The notes under the pieces: generated by a model | What the model was told of the DNA's origin: nothing | The model's input: the letters and a program-made list of their open reading frames with translations, nothing else | The model's database searches: none | Part shown: in pieces, positions 56,800-64,000 of the stretch | How positions within the stretch are numbered: the first letter of the stretch is position 1 | How the letters are laid out: each line of letters starts with the position of its first letter | Origin: Microlunatus parietis | GTDB lineage: Bacteria; Actinomycetota; Actinomycetes; Propionibacteriales; Propionibacteriaceae | Length of the DNA stretch: 64,000 bases | Assembly: GCF_013407955.1 (NCBI RefSeq) | Contig: NZ_JACCBU010000001.1 | Span: 2,356,001-2,420,000, forward strand | Direction: 5' to 3' | Translations under genes and position numbers: made by a program

Positions 56800-56824
56800 G
56801 TGTAGGACAGGATCCGTCCTACAC
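56800..56824. promoter_or_regulatory. Operator palindrome GTGTAGGAC-N7-GTCCTACAC
   Basis: Perfect 9-bp arms around a 7-nt spacer in the 63-bp region between the WYL regulator (ATG at 56780) and the epoxide hydrolase (ATG at 56844). On the minus side, TAGAAT (56791-56796) is the regulator's -10 box, just beyond the palindrome; on the plus side the hydrolase -10 box is 7 bp beyond it. Binding would block both promoters. Confidence 0.65.
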
Positions 56825-56830
56825 GACGCC

Positions 56831-56836
56831 TAGGGT
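56831..56836 (+). promoter_or_regulatory. -10 box (TAGGGT) of leaderless epoxide hydrolase gene
   Basis: TAGGGT is followed by 7 nt and the ATG at 56844. The operator palindrome ends 6 nt upstream of it. Confidence 0.5.
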
Positions 56837-56843
56837 CGTCGAC

Positions 56844-57944
56844 ATGACCACACAGCTCAGGCCCTACCGCATCGAGATCCCGCAAGCCGACCTGGACGAC
56901 CTGCAGTCCCGGCTGGCGAACGCCCGACTGCCGCGCAGCCTGCCCGGCGACGGCTGGAGCCGCGGCGTGCCGACCGACTATCTGCGCGAGCTCGCCGACT
57001 ACTGGCGGACCGGCTTCGACTGGCGCGCCCAGGAGGCGCGGCTGAACGCCTTCCCGCAGTTCGTGACGACCATCGACGACGTCGACGTGCACTTCCTGCA
57101 CGTGAGGTCCGGCGCCCCGGACGCGGTGCCGTTGTTGATCACCCACGGTTGGCCCAACTCGGTGGCCGAGTTCGTCACCCTGATCCCCGAGTTGATCAAG
57201 CTCGGGTACGACGTCGTCGTGCCGCACGTGCCCGGCTTCGGGTTCTCCGGCCAGCCGCAGGCCGCCGGGTTCGGCGTCGGCGACGTCGGCCGGCTGTGGG
57301 CGGAACTGATGCGGCGACTCGGCTGTCAGCGGTACGGGGTGCAGGGCGGCGACCTCGGCGTCTACGTCGCACAGGAGACCGCGAAGGCCGATCCGGAGCA
57401 CGTGATCGGCGTCCACCTGGACAGCGGGATCGGGCTGCCGACCGAGGACCTGCTGCCGGACCTGAACGCCGAAGAGCGGGCCGTCTACGACCAGATCCAG
57501 CAATGGGCCGGGCAGGGAGTTGATCATCATCTGCTACTGCGGCACTACCCGCAGACGATGGCGTACGGCTGGAACGACTCTCCGGTCGGGCTGCTCGCCT
57601 GGCTGATGCAGAAGTTCCACGAGTTCACGTTCGTCGTGCCCGAGCCGCAGCAGGCGATCGACCGGGACCTGCTGTTGATCAACGCGTCGATCTACTGGTT
57701 CACCCAGACCGCGGCCTCGTCGTCCTGGTTCATGTTCAACAGCGAACGCTTCGTCTGGCCCGGCGGCCAGCAGGCCGCGCCGACCGGCGTCTACAGCGGT
57801 CCGCCCGGGATCCGTCGGCTGGCCGAGCTCAGCAACGACGTCCGGCACTGGGGCACCGACAACCCCGGCAGCGGTCACTTCATCGCGATGGAGCAGCCGG
57901 CCGCCCTGGCCGCCGACATCGACGCTTTCTTCGCCTCCCTCTGA
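56844..57944 (+). CDS. Epoxide hydrolase (EHN-type, alpha/beta fold)
   Basis: A 366-aa enzyme of the microsomal-type epoxide hydrolase group. The EHN-type N-terminus (FRIEIPQADLDDLQSRL-like, about 7-24) precedes HGWPNSVAEF (oxyanion, 101-110), the nucleophilic Asp about 170 in GVQGGDLGVYV, and the catalytic His in PGSGHFIAMEQP (about 348). A Tyr-rich lid lies in LLRHYPQTMAYG. Such enzymes open epoxides to diols; the substrate is unknown. Regulated, by inference, by the divergent WYL protein. Confidence 0.88.
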   Translation: MTTQLRPYRIEIPQADLDDLQSRLANARLPRSLPGDGWSRGVPTDYLRELADYWRTGFDWRAQEARLNAFPQFVTTIDDVDVHFLHVRSGAPDAVPLLITHGWPNSVAEFVTLIPELIKLGYDVVVPHVPGFGFSGQPQAAGFGVGDVGRLWAELMRRLGCQRYGVQGGDLGVYVAQETAKADPEHVIGVHLDSGIGLPTEDLLPDLNAEERAVYDQIQQWAGQGVDHHLLLRHYPQTMAYGWNDSPVGLLAWLMQKFHEFTFVVPEPQQAIDRDLLLINASIYWFTQTAASSSWFMFNSERFVWPGGQQAAPTGVYSGPPGIRRLAELSNDVRHWGTDNPGSGHFIAMEQPAALAADIDAFFASL

Positions 57945-58156
57945 CCGCAGCCGGTGCGCACCCGGATGTATCCGCGGCGCGGGTTGGCGCCCGTACGGCA
58001 GGTTCGCCCCGACCGCGACTGTTCCGCGCAGCCGCGATCGCTGCACGAGTCGCGGATGGGTAGAGCGGTCGCGGATGGAGAGGATTGGTCGCAGTGGAGG
58101 GGAGCGGTCGCGTGGCGCGAGTCGCAGATGGACGCAGGGCGCGCCGATGGTCATAT

Positions 58157-58240
58157 GGCGGCGCGAGCCCCGGGCAGTTCGGGTGGCGGCGCGAGCCCCG
58201 GGCAGTTCGGGTGGCGGCGCGAGCCCCGGGCAGTTCGGGT
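58157..58240. repeat. 28-bp unit repeated three times
   Basis: GGCGGCGCGAGCCCCGGGCA followed by GTTCGGGT occurs at 58157, 58185 and 58213 with no visible change. The 28-bp period is not a multiple of three. Diverged forms of the same unit appear at 58890-59040. Confidence 0.85.
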
Positions 58241-58337
58241 GGCGACGCCGGCCGCGGGCGGTCCGGGTAGGCGGCGCGGCGAGCGCTCCTGGGCGCGGCT
58301 ATCGCCCTGGACGCTCGATCCACACGCGAGCGATCAT

Positions 58338-58420
58338 GCTGTCGCAAATCTGCAATGCAAAGCCCCTCGAGAAGCCGAGAAACCGATTACACGAGGCGTT
58401 GCGTTGCAGATCTGTGACAC
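58338..58420. repeat. Inverted repeat related to the one at 19816-19898
   Basis: Left arm (58338-58360) contains CTGTCGCAAATCTGCAATGC; right arm (58398-58420) ends TTGCAGATCTGTGACACT. The pairing is imperfect but clear over about 23 bp. The sequence CAAATCTGCA(A/G)TGCAA is shared with island B. The loop differs between copies, so only the arms are conserved. Confidence 0.75.
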
Positions 58421-58560
58421 TCGCCCTGAGCGTGGAACTCCGACGCCGAAACAGGGCGGTCCGGGCCAGATCCGAGCCTCCGCCCACACCCTCCGCGGAG
58501 GCTGCACCAGTCGCGGATGCGCGGAGCAGTCGCGGGACTCGCGTGGACCCCGCCAGGACC

Positions 58561-58963
58561 GCCGCGCCCGCCCGTACCCGCGGCGGTCAGCCCACGCGCC
58601 GCCGCCTACCGTCGATGCCCAACCGCGACCATTCCTCGCAGCCGCGACCGATGTACCAGTCGCGGCTACGAGGAACGGTCGCGGATTGGTTCGGGACGAG
58701 CGGCGCGAGTCACGGACAGGCCCGGGCGGGCGGCGCGAGTCGCGAACAAGCCCAGGCAGGCGGCCGCGCCCGCCCGTACCCGCGGCGGCCAGCCCACGCG
58801 CCGCCGCCTACCGTCGATGCCCGACCGCGACCATTCCTCGTAGCCGCGACCGATGTACCAGCCGCGGCTACGAGGAGCGGTCGCGGATTGGTTCGGGGCG
58901 GGCGGCGCGAGTCACGGACAGGCCCGGGCGGGCGGCGCGAGTCACCACCAACCCAGGCAGGCG
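58561..58963. repeat. 202-bp tandem duplication carrying two hairpins
   Basis: Copy 1 (58561-58762) and copy 2 (58763-58963) are adjacent direct repeats with scattered differences and a one-base indel. Each holds a hairpin with 25-bp arms (copy 1: 58624-58648 with 58659-58683, 23 of 25 pairing; copy 2: 58826-58850 with its partner). The arms begin CGCGACC and end CCGCGAC. The unit is not divisible by three, arguing against coding. Confidence 0.85.
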
Positions 58964-59084
58964 GCGCGAATCACCACCAGGCCCTCGCGGGTGGCGCGAG
59001 TCACGAAACCAGCCCTCGCGGGCGGGCCGAATCGCAGATCGGCGGGTGGGCAGGTGGCCGGGGTGGCGGCAGACTTGGCGGGCG

Positions 59085-60452
59085 ATGGGACTCAATGATC
59101 TTGATCTGTTGCTCGACGTCCGGCGTGGTCCGGGGGTCGGGCGTTCATTGCGGGACGCGCTGCGTGGGGCGGTCCGGGACGGCCGGTTGGCGCCGGGGAC
59201 GCTGTTGCCGGGGACGCGCAGCCTAGCGGTGGAGCTCGGGGTGTCCCGGGGCACAGTGGTGGAGGCGTTCGAGCAGTTGATCGCCGAGGGGTGGCTGGTC
59301 GGGCACCCCGGATCCGGGACTCGGGTCGCGCAGGCCCCGGCGACGACGGCGCCGGCCGGCGGTACGGGCAGCGAGCCGAGCATGATCGATCTTCGGCCGG
59401 GCCGGCCCGATCTCGGCTCGTTCCCGCGCACGGTCTGGGCGGCCGCGGTCCGGCGGGTGCTCGCCGCGATCCAGGCGACGGCGCTCGACGTACCCGATCC
59501 GGCGGGGCTGGCCGAGATCCGCCGCACCCTGGCCGGCTATCTGGCCCGGACCCGCGGTGTCCGGGCCGGCGCCGGGTCGATCATGATCACGGCGGGCTTC
59601 ACGCACGGGCTGGCGATCCTGGCGCGCGCGTTCCGCCGGCTCGGGATCGAGGAGATCGCGACCGAGAGTCCGTGTCTGGCGCGGCACCGGCGGTTGCTCG
59701 CGGCCGGTGGGCTCCGGCTCGCCGCGCTGACCGTCGACGACGACGGCGCCGATCCCGACGACCTTGCGGCCGGGACCAGGGCCGCGCTGCTCACGCCGGC
59801 CCACCAGCACCCGTACGGCGTCGCGCTGGCCGCGGATCGCCGCGCGGCCTTCCTGGACTGGGCCCGGTCCGCGAGGGCGTACCTGATCGAGGACGACTAC
59901 GACGGCGAGTTCCGCTATGACCGGACTCCGGTGGCGGCGCTTCAGGCGGCCGCTCCGGAGCGGGTGATCTACGCCGGTACGGCGAGCAAGGCGCTGGCCC
60001 CGGCGCTGCGGATCGGCTGGCTGGTGCTGCCGCCGGCCCTGATCGAGGCCGCCCGGGAGACCGCCGACGAACTCGGCGCGACGGTGCCGGCGATCGATCA
60101 ACTGGCCCTGGCCGACCTGATCGAACGGGGCGACTACGACCGCCAGGTACGGCGAGCGCGGCGCAGCTATCAGCGCCGCCGCGGCGAACTGGCCGCCGCC
60201 CTGGACACCCCACCGCTCGGGCTGGACGCCGGCCTGCACGCACTGGTGCCGCTGCCGGACCCGGCCAGCGAACACACGCTGGTCGACCGGGCCGCCTCCG
60301 CCGGGCTGCAGGTGTACGGGCTCAACGCCCCCGTGCACTGGCACGCGCCCGGCAGCACGGCGGCCGGTGTGCTGATCGGGTACGCGACGCCGCCGGACCA
60401 CGCCTGGCGGCGGGCGCTGGAGCGGCTCGGCCCGCTGCTCAGAACGCCGTGA
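59085..60452 (+). CDS. MocR/PdxR-type regulator (GntR domain fused to aminotransferase domain)
   Basis: A 455-aa protein: a GntR winged helix (about 1-75: LRDALRGAVRDGRLAPGTLLPG, then RSLAVELGVSRGTVVEAFEQL) and a class I aminotransferase-fold domain with LIEDDYDGEFRYDRTP and the PLP lysine at about 302 (AGTASKALAPALRIGW). MocR proteins sense PLP-related compounds and often control vitamin B6 or amino-acid genes. The start at 59085 (MGLNDLDLLL) is chosen over the open repeat frame upstream; CAGACT 9 nt before it is a possible -10. No B6 synthesis gene is adjacent. Its last 14 bp overlap the convergent gene. Confidence 0.88.
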   Translation: MGLNDLDLLLDVRRGPGVGRSLRDALRGAVRDGRLAPGTLLPGTRSLAVELGVSRGTVVEAFEQLIAEGWLVGHPGSGTRVAQAPATTAPAGGTGSEPSMIDLRPGRPDLGSFPRTVWAAAVRRVLAAIQATALDVPDPAGLAEIRRTLAGYLARTRGVRAGAGSIMITAGFTHGLAILARAFRRLGIEEIATESPCLARHRRLLAAGGLRLAALTVDDDGADPDDLAAGTRAALLTPAHQHPYGVALAADRRAAFLDWARSARAYLIEDDYDGEFRYDRTPVAALQAAAPERVIYAGTASKALAPALRIGWLVLPPALIEAARETADELGATVPAIDQLALADLIERGDYDRQVRRARRSYQRRRGELAAALDTPPLGLDAGLHALVPLPDPASEHTLVDRAASAGLQVYGLNAPVHWHAPGSTAAGVLIGYATPPDHAWRRALERLGPLLRTP

Positions 60453-61287
60453 AGCCGTCCCGCCAGGAGCGGTAGACCGGCGCCCAGCCCAGCCCGCGGG
60501 CCTTCCGGTTCGCCACCCCGCGGACCCAGACGGGCCGTTCCTCCGTCGAGATCGCCGGGTCCGCTGCGCCGACGGCCCGGCAGAAGACGGGCATCCAGTC
60601 GGTGCCGGCCGCCGGTTCGTCGTCGGTCACGTTGACCGGGCCGCTCGGCCAGTCCAGCGCCTGCACCGCGGCCGCCGCGGCGTCGTCGACGTGCAGGAAG
60701 CTCGTCACGTCGCGGTTCGCGACGAGCCGGCCGGCCCGTGCCTCGTCGACCTTCAGCCCGTCCGGGGCATACCAGGTGTCCGGCCCGTAGAAGAGCCCGT
60801 ACCGCAGCAACACCGTCTCGGGCACCTCCGCCGCCGCCTGCTCGGCCTCGAGCACGCTGCCGACCAGGGACCGCCGGGCCGCGTCGCCGTCGAGGTCGAG
60901 CGGCTCATCCTCGTCGGCCAGGCCGGGGCCGGGCGCGTAGATCCAGCCGAGGCTCTGATGCACGAAGCGGCGGACGCCGGCGGCCAGCGCGGCGTCGACC
61001 AGGTGCCGGGTGCCCTCCCGGCGCAGCTTCGCGTTGGCCGCGACGTCGTACACGACGAGGTCGGTCAGCTGGTTCATGATCAAGTCGGGCCGGGCCGCCG
61101 CGACGACCTCACGCACCCGGTCCCGGTCGTACGCGTCGACGACGACCGGCTCGGCGCCCAGGGACTGCAGGAACTCGGCCTTTTCGGAGCGCCGGGTGGT
61201 GCCGGTAACCCGGTGCCCCTCCTTGATCAACAGCGGAACGATCCGGCGGCCGACGGCGCCGGTCGCACCGGCGAGGAATACATGCAT
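60439..61287 (-). CDS. NAD(P)-dependent epimerase/dehydratase-like protein (extended SDR)
   Basis: A 282-aa Rossmann-fold protein with VFLAGATGAVGRRIVPLL (nucleotide-binding GxxGxxG, about 3-20) and the downstream VVVDAYDRD. The usual Y-x3-K catalytic pair of extended SDRs is not evident at the expected place (QSLGWIYAPGPG instead), as in many NAD-binding atypical SDRs. Function unknown. Its leaderless -10 box overlaps the stop codon of the sigma factor gene upstream, which suggests linked expression. Confidence 0.82.
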   Translation of the reverse strand: MHVFLAGATGAVGRRIVPLLIKEGHRVTGTTRRSEKAEFLQSLGAEPVVVDAYDRDRVREVVAAARPDLIMNQLTDLVVYDVAANAKLRREGTRHLVDAALAAGVRRFVHQSLGWIYAPGPGLADEDEPLDLDGDAARRSLVGSVLEAEQAAAEVPETVLLRYGLFYGPDTWYAPDGLKVDEARAGRLVANRDVTSFLHVDDAAAAAVQALDWPSGPVNVTDDEPAAGTDWMPVFCRAVGAADPAISTEERPVWVRGVANRKARGLGWAPVYRSWRDGFTAF

Positions 61288-61293
61288 GGCTCG

Positions 61294-61299
61294 AAATTA
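61294..61299 (-). promoter_or_regulatory. -10 box (TAATTT) overlapping the sigma factor stop codon
   Basis: On the minus strand the TAA stop of the SigG-type gene (61297-61299) forms the first half of TAATTT, followed by 6 nt and the ATG of the SDR gene at 61287. The SDR can be made from its own leaderless transcript. Confidence 0.45.
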
Positions 61300-62235
61300 G
61301 CCGGATACGTGAGCGCGGTCCTGGTCCGGTGGGCTGCCGATTCCGTGGTCCGGTCGGAGGGTGGCCGGGAAGCCGAAGGCCTGCACGTGGTGGGCGCCGA
61401 CGAAGGCGTTGCTCTCGATGATCCGGCCGTTCTCGACGCGGAGCACGTCGACGACCGTCGCCTGGTACAACTCGGAGCCGGGGTCGCAGAGATAGCAGAG
61501 CTGGGCCGGGCGCCCGTTGGCGACGGCGGGGAAGGTGCGCCAATCCAGCCCGCGGCCCAGGAATTCGGCGGCGGCGTCGATGCCGATGATCGCCGGGGCG
61601 GGCGGCATCGTGATGCGGACGTCGTCGGCGAGCAGCGCGCGGAAGTCCGCGGGCTCGATCGCCGCCGCATACCGGCGCAGCACGTCCTCGTCGGTGGCGG
61701 TGAGTTCCGGCCGGGCCCAGCGGTACCGGTCCTCGGGCGCCCGGTCGCGAAGGGTCCGGCGGCCGCGTTGCAGCAGGCTGTTCACGGCGGTCCGGGACAG
61801 GCCGAGGCTCTCGCCGATCTCCGCTGGGGTCCAGCCCGACACCTCGCTCAGCACGAACACGGCCCGTTGCCGGGGCGGCAGGTGCATCAGCGCCGCGATC
61901 AGCGCGAGCTCGACCGTCTCGTTGGCCAGCACGCCCGAAGCGGGATCACCGCCCGGCTGCTGCGGAAACGGGCCCAGGTCGGTGCTCCACTCCAGCGCGT
62001 CCCCGGACGGCACCGTTCGACGTACCGCGGATTTGCGCTGGTCCAGGTAGAGGTTGGTGGCGATCCGATAGAGCCAGGTGGCCAGGGCGGCGCGGCCCTC
62101 GAAGCGGTCCCGCGACCGCAAGGCACGCAGGAACGTCTCCTGGACCAGATCGTCGGCATCGGCGACGTTGCCGGTGAGCCGGTAGCAGTGCGCGCGCAGC
62201 CGCGGCCGGTGCTCCTCGAGAGAGTCGTCCGTCAT
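61297..62235 (-). CDS. ECF sigma factor with SnoaL-like C-terminal domain (SigG type)
   Basis: A 312-aa sigma factor of the large ECF type: region 2 (RLRAHCYRLTGNVADADDLVQ), region 4 (MHLPPRQRAVFVLSEVSGWT, then IGESLGLSRTAVNSLLQRGR), and a C-terminal about 120-residue SnoaL-like domain (VLRRYAAAIEPADFRALLADD; MPPAPAIIGIDAAAEFLG). The extra domain replaces an anti-sigma partner in this group and may bind a ligand. GGAAGG lies upstream of the ATG at 62235. It is divergent from the DUF899 gene and upstream of the SDR gene on the same strand. Confidence 0.9.
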   Translation of the reverse strand: MTDDSLEEHRPRLRAHCYRLTGNVADADDLVQETFLRALRSRDRFEGRAALATWLYRIATNLYLDQRKSAVRRTVPSGDALEWSTDLGPFPQQPGGDPASGVLANETVELALIAALMHLPPRQRAVFVLSEVSGWTPAEIGESLGLSRTAVNSLLQRGRRTLRDRAPEDRYRWARPELTATDEDVLRRYAAAIEPADFRALLADDVRITMPPAPAIIGIDAAAEFLGRGLDWRTFPAVANGRPAQLCYLCDPGSELYQATVVDVLRVENGRIIESNAFVGAHHVQAFGFPATLRPDHGIGSPPDQDRAHVSG

Positions 62236-62350
62236 CCTTGTCGGCCTTCCGGTGGTGATCCGAAATCAGCGTACCGACGACCGATGACAGTCCCCGTGGT
62301 CGCTCGTCCAACCCTGTGTGACCGTTCCGACGAGTACGAGGAGAACCGCA

Positions 62351-63091
62351 ATGCCAGCAGTACCGGAAGTCGTCGACCGCGACGCGTGGGTGCAGCAGCG
62401 CAACGCCCTGCTGGGCCGGGAGAAGGCCCACACCCGCGAAGGCGACGCCATCGCAGCCGCCCGGCGACGACTGCCGATGATCAAGGTCGACGCCCAGGCC
62501 AAGCTCCTCGGCGAGCACGGCCCGGTGCCGTTCCTGGACATCTTCCAGGGCCGCGACCAGCTGATCGTCTATAAGCACATGTGGTGGCCGGGCGCCGGCA
62601 TCGAAGGGCAGTGCGAGGGCTGTACGGCCTCGCTGTTCGACGTCCACGACACGAGCTACCTGCACCACCGGGGCGTGTCCTTCGCCGTGTTCGCCGATGC
62701 GCCGTGGGACGAGATCGCGCCGTTCAAGGAGTTCATGGGCTACCCGTACGACTGGTACTCGGCGACCGGCGTCGAGGACGAAGCGGTCGCCAGCAGCCTC
62801 GACGCCGAACGGGGCAACTACTCCTGCTACCTGCGCGTCGGCGACGACGTCTATCTGACGTACGAGGTCACCGGCCGCGGCGTGGAGACCGCCATGGTGC
62901 AGGCCCACCTGCTGGATTTGACGGTCTACGGCCGTCAGGAGGAGTGGGAGGACTCACCAGCTGGCTGGCCGCAGCACCCGACGGCCAGCTGGTGGCAGCG
63001 CGACGGGCGACCGGTGCCGCAGTGGAGCCGGCCGGGCGCCGCTCCGGCCGATCCGAGCCTCGGCCAGGCCGCCCGGAAGCACTGCCACTGA
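62351..63091 (+). CDS. DUF899 family thioredoxin-like protein
   Basis: A 246-aa protein that begins MPAVPEVVDRDAWVQQRNAL after a GAGGAG site. DUF899 features: EKAHTREGDAIAAARRRLPM, the thioredoxin-like strand GRDQLIVYKHMWWP, and Q-C-E-G-C (Cys88, Cys91), an active-site-like CxxC. DUF899 proteins are thioredoxin-fold proteins of unknown substrate and often accompany ECF sigma factors of the SigG/SigJ type, as here. A longer frame upstream lacks a ribosome binding site. Confidence 0.88.
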   Translation: MPAVPEVVDRDAWVQQRNALLGREKAHTREGDAIAAARRRLPMIKVDAQAKLLGEHGPVPFLDIFQGRDQLIVYKHMWWPGAGIEGQCEGCTASLFDVHDTSYLHHRGVSFAVFADAPWDEIAPFKEFMGYPYDWYSATGVEDEAVASSLDAERGNYSCYLRVGDDVYLTYEVTGRGVETAMVQAHLLDLTVYGRQEEWEDSPAGWPQHPTASWWQRDGRPVPQWSRPGAAPADPSLGQAARKHCH

Positions 63092-63115
63092 CCGGCTGCG
63101 CCCGGCCGATCCGGG

Positions 63116-63994
63116 TCAGCTCCCGTACACCTCGAGCTCGACGATCCGGGAGTACGTGTTGTCGTTTCCGGCCAGGCACAGGATGCGGACTTGGTCGGCC
63201 CGGACCGGGTCGAAGGTGCTGGTGACCCGACCGGCCTGGTTGCCGCGGACCTCGGCGACCGTCGTCCAGCCGCCGGCGCCGCTGCGCACCTGGACGTCCC
63301 AGTCCTTGAGGCCGACCGATCTCGCCGGGTAGCGGGCCGAGTCCAGCGTGCTCAGCACGACCTTGTTGATCATGGTCGGCTCGGCCAGCGCGACGTCATA
63401 GGTGTCCGGGAAGGCGGCCCGGGTGCCGTCGTTCCAGCCGGTCAGGGTGTCCCAGTGTTCGGAGTCGGCGTCGCCGTCGACGGCGCCGCAGAGTTCGAAG
63501 TTGCCGTGCGTCGACGACGCGGCCGCCTGCTCGCCGAGGGCGAGGTTGCTGCCGGGATCCTTGCCCGGCAAGGGATTCACCCGCACCGGTACGTCGAGCC
63601 GGCTGCGGTCCAGGCGCAACGTGATCTTGTGGTCGCCGGGCTCGGTGTCCCGCGGCACCCGGACCTCGACCGGCGCGGACACCGGCTGGTCCGGGTCGGT
63701 GGCCGGCAGCCAGGACGAGAAGATGTCGCGGGACAACTGCAGCGGGCCGGTCGGGTCCAGGAACAGGTCGGCGTAGCGGCTCTCCGAACCGGTGTTGATC
63801 ATGGTCAGGGTGAGCTGGCCGGGCAGGCAGGGCAGCCCGACGACGTCGAGCCGCTCGGGCGTCGTCGAGACCTGGACCGTGCTCCGGGTCGGCGCGGCGG
63901 CGGGCGGCTCGGCCGTCGCGGGTACGCCGAGCAGGGTCAGGCCGACGGCCGCGAGCAGGACGGCGGCGGTCCGGGGTCCGGGGACCTTGATCAT
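63116..63994 (-). CDS. Secreted protein with F5/8 type C (discoidin) domain
   Basis: A 292-aa exported protein. Signal peptide: MIKVPGPRTAAVLLAAVGLTL..., predicted cleavage near ATA-EP (about 28). Residues 40-140 form an Ig-like/NEW3-type beta region (LTLTMINTGSESRYADLFLDP). Residues about 150-292 are a discoidin-like sugar-binding domain (NLALGEQAAASSTHGNFELCGAVDGDADSEHWDT...). It may bind carbohydrate on the cell surface or be the carbohydrate-binding part of a larger system. The ATG lies 7 bp from the window edge, so a start further upstream cannot be excluded. Confidence 0.78.
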   Translation of the reverse strand: MIKVPGPRTAAVLLAAVGLTLLGVPATAEPPAAAPTRSTVQVSTTPERLDVVGLPCLPGQLTLTMINTGSESRYADLFLDPTGPLQLSRDIFSSWLPATDPDQPVSAPVEVRVPRDTEPGDHKITLRLDRSRLDVPVRVNPLPGKDPGSNLALGEQAAASSTHGNFELCGAVDGDADSEHWDTLTGWNDGTRAAFPDTYDVALAEPTMINKVVLSTLDSARYPARSVGLKDWDVQVRSGAGGWTTVAEVRGNQAGRVTSTFDPVRADQVRILCLAGNDNTYSRIVELEVYGS

Positions 63995-64000
63995 GATCGC

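Larger units (their letters stand above)
57945..59084. other. Non-coding repeat island C (about 1.14 kb)
   Basis: Open frames cross it on both strands, one of them continuous with the MocR gene, but none has a ribosome binding site and all are Ala/Arg/Gly-rich translations of repeats. It contains, in order, the CGCGACC 27-mer, a 28-bp triplicate, the TGTCAC-type inverted repeat, two copies of a 202-bp tandem unit and a run of diverged GGCGGCGCGAGTC units. No gene or RNA that I can support. Confidence 0.75.

Noticed and set aside
58157..58963. Possible CRISPR array from spaced repeats
   Set aside because: The repeats are directly adjacent without unique spacers, vary in unit length (28 and 202 bp), and no cas gene is in the window.
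57954..59084. A 377-residue N-terminal extension of the MocR gene through island C
   Set aside because: The extension is low-complexity, follows non-triplet repeats and has no homologous start. The real GntR domain begins at 59085.

Overview
The window comes from a high-GC actinomycete chromosome. Supporting evidence: an MshA-type mycothiol glycosyltransferase, a mycothiol-type maleylpyruvate isomerase relative, a glnA2/glnE pair, DUF2510 and PspC membrane proteins, strong G/C third positions, and many genes whose -10 box lies only 6-7 nt before the start codon (leaderless transcription). A Propionibacteriales-like host (Microlunatus/Kribbella type) is plausible but not proven. Gene content is mostly chromosomal housekeeping. 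I found no rRNA, tRNA, CRISPR array or insertion-sequence transposase.

Layout. 1-6.6 kb: end of a methyltransferase, a Cys-rich unknown, mshA with a NUDIX gene, secreted cyclophilin, VOC protein, GH15 glycosidase, small lipoprotein. 6.6-7.1 kb: repeat-rich spacer. 7.1-16 kb: glnE and a type I glutamine synthetase on the minus strand, separated by a secreted protein, alpha/beta hydrolase, MBL hydrolase, maleylpyruvate isomerase-like gene and an enolase-superfamily dehydratase. 16-19.7 kb: nadE and two tandem DUF2510 paralogues. 19.7-20.9 kb: non-coding repeat island. 20.9-29.6 kb: pcrA/uvrD, cardiolipin-synthase-like PLD, two tandem unknown membrane proteins, DEAD-box RNA helicase, Rrf2 regulator, small membrane proteins, PNPOx protein. 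29.6-34.6 kb: a PspC/LiaF-like envelope-stress locus (response regulator and PspC kinase divergent from three membrane proteins, one of 58 aa). 34.7-39.7 kb: DUF559-type protein, FAD dehydrogenase, guaA, ECF sigma factor.

39.8-53.4 kb is the accessory part. A four-gene minus-strand operon encodes a SNF2-type helicase with a C-terminal DUF3883-like domain, a DUF1156 (COG1743) Zn-ribbon DNA methyltransferase, a GmrSD-type DUF262/DUF1524 nuclease and a DUF499 (COG1483) ATPase with an N-terminal HEPN-like R-x4-H motif. Gene overlaps show that the last three are translated together. It reads as a multi-component anti-phage system. Divergent from it is a putative dual-nuclease toxin with an overlapping downstream candidate immunity gene.

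53.4-64 kb: chorismate mutase, Tat-exported beta-propeller, WYL regulator divergent from an epoxide hydrolase with a palindromic operator between them, another large repeat island, MocR-type regulator, NAD-binding epimerase-like protein, SigG-type sigma factor, DUF899 protein, and a secreted F5/8-type carbohydrate-binding protein.

Three sequence-level signals are not explained by the genes. TGATCA (often TTGATCAA) is massively over-represented across coding and non-coding DNA. A REP-like palindrome occurs twice, at glnA/nadE and beside pcrA. A family of CGCGACC/GGTCGCG hairpins and minisatellites fills three non-coding islands.
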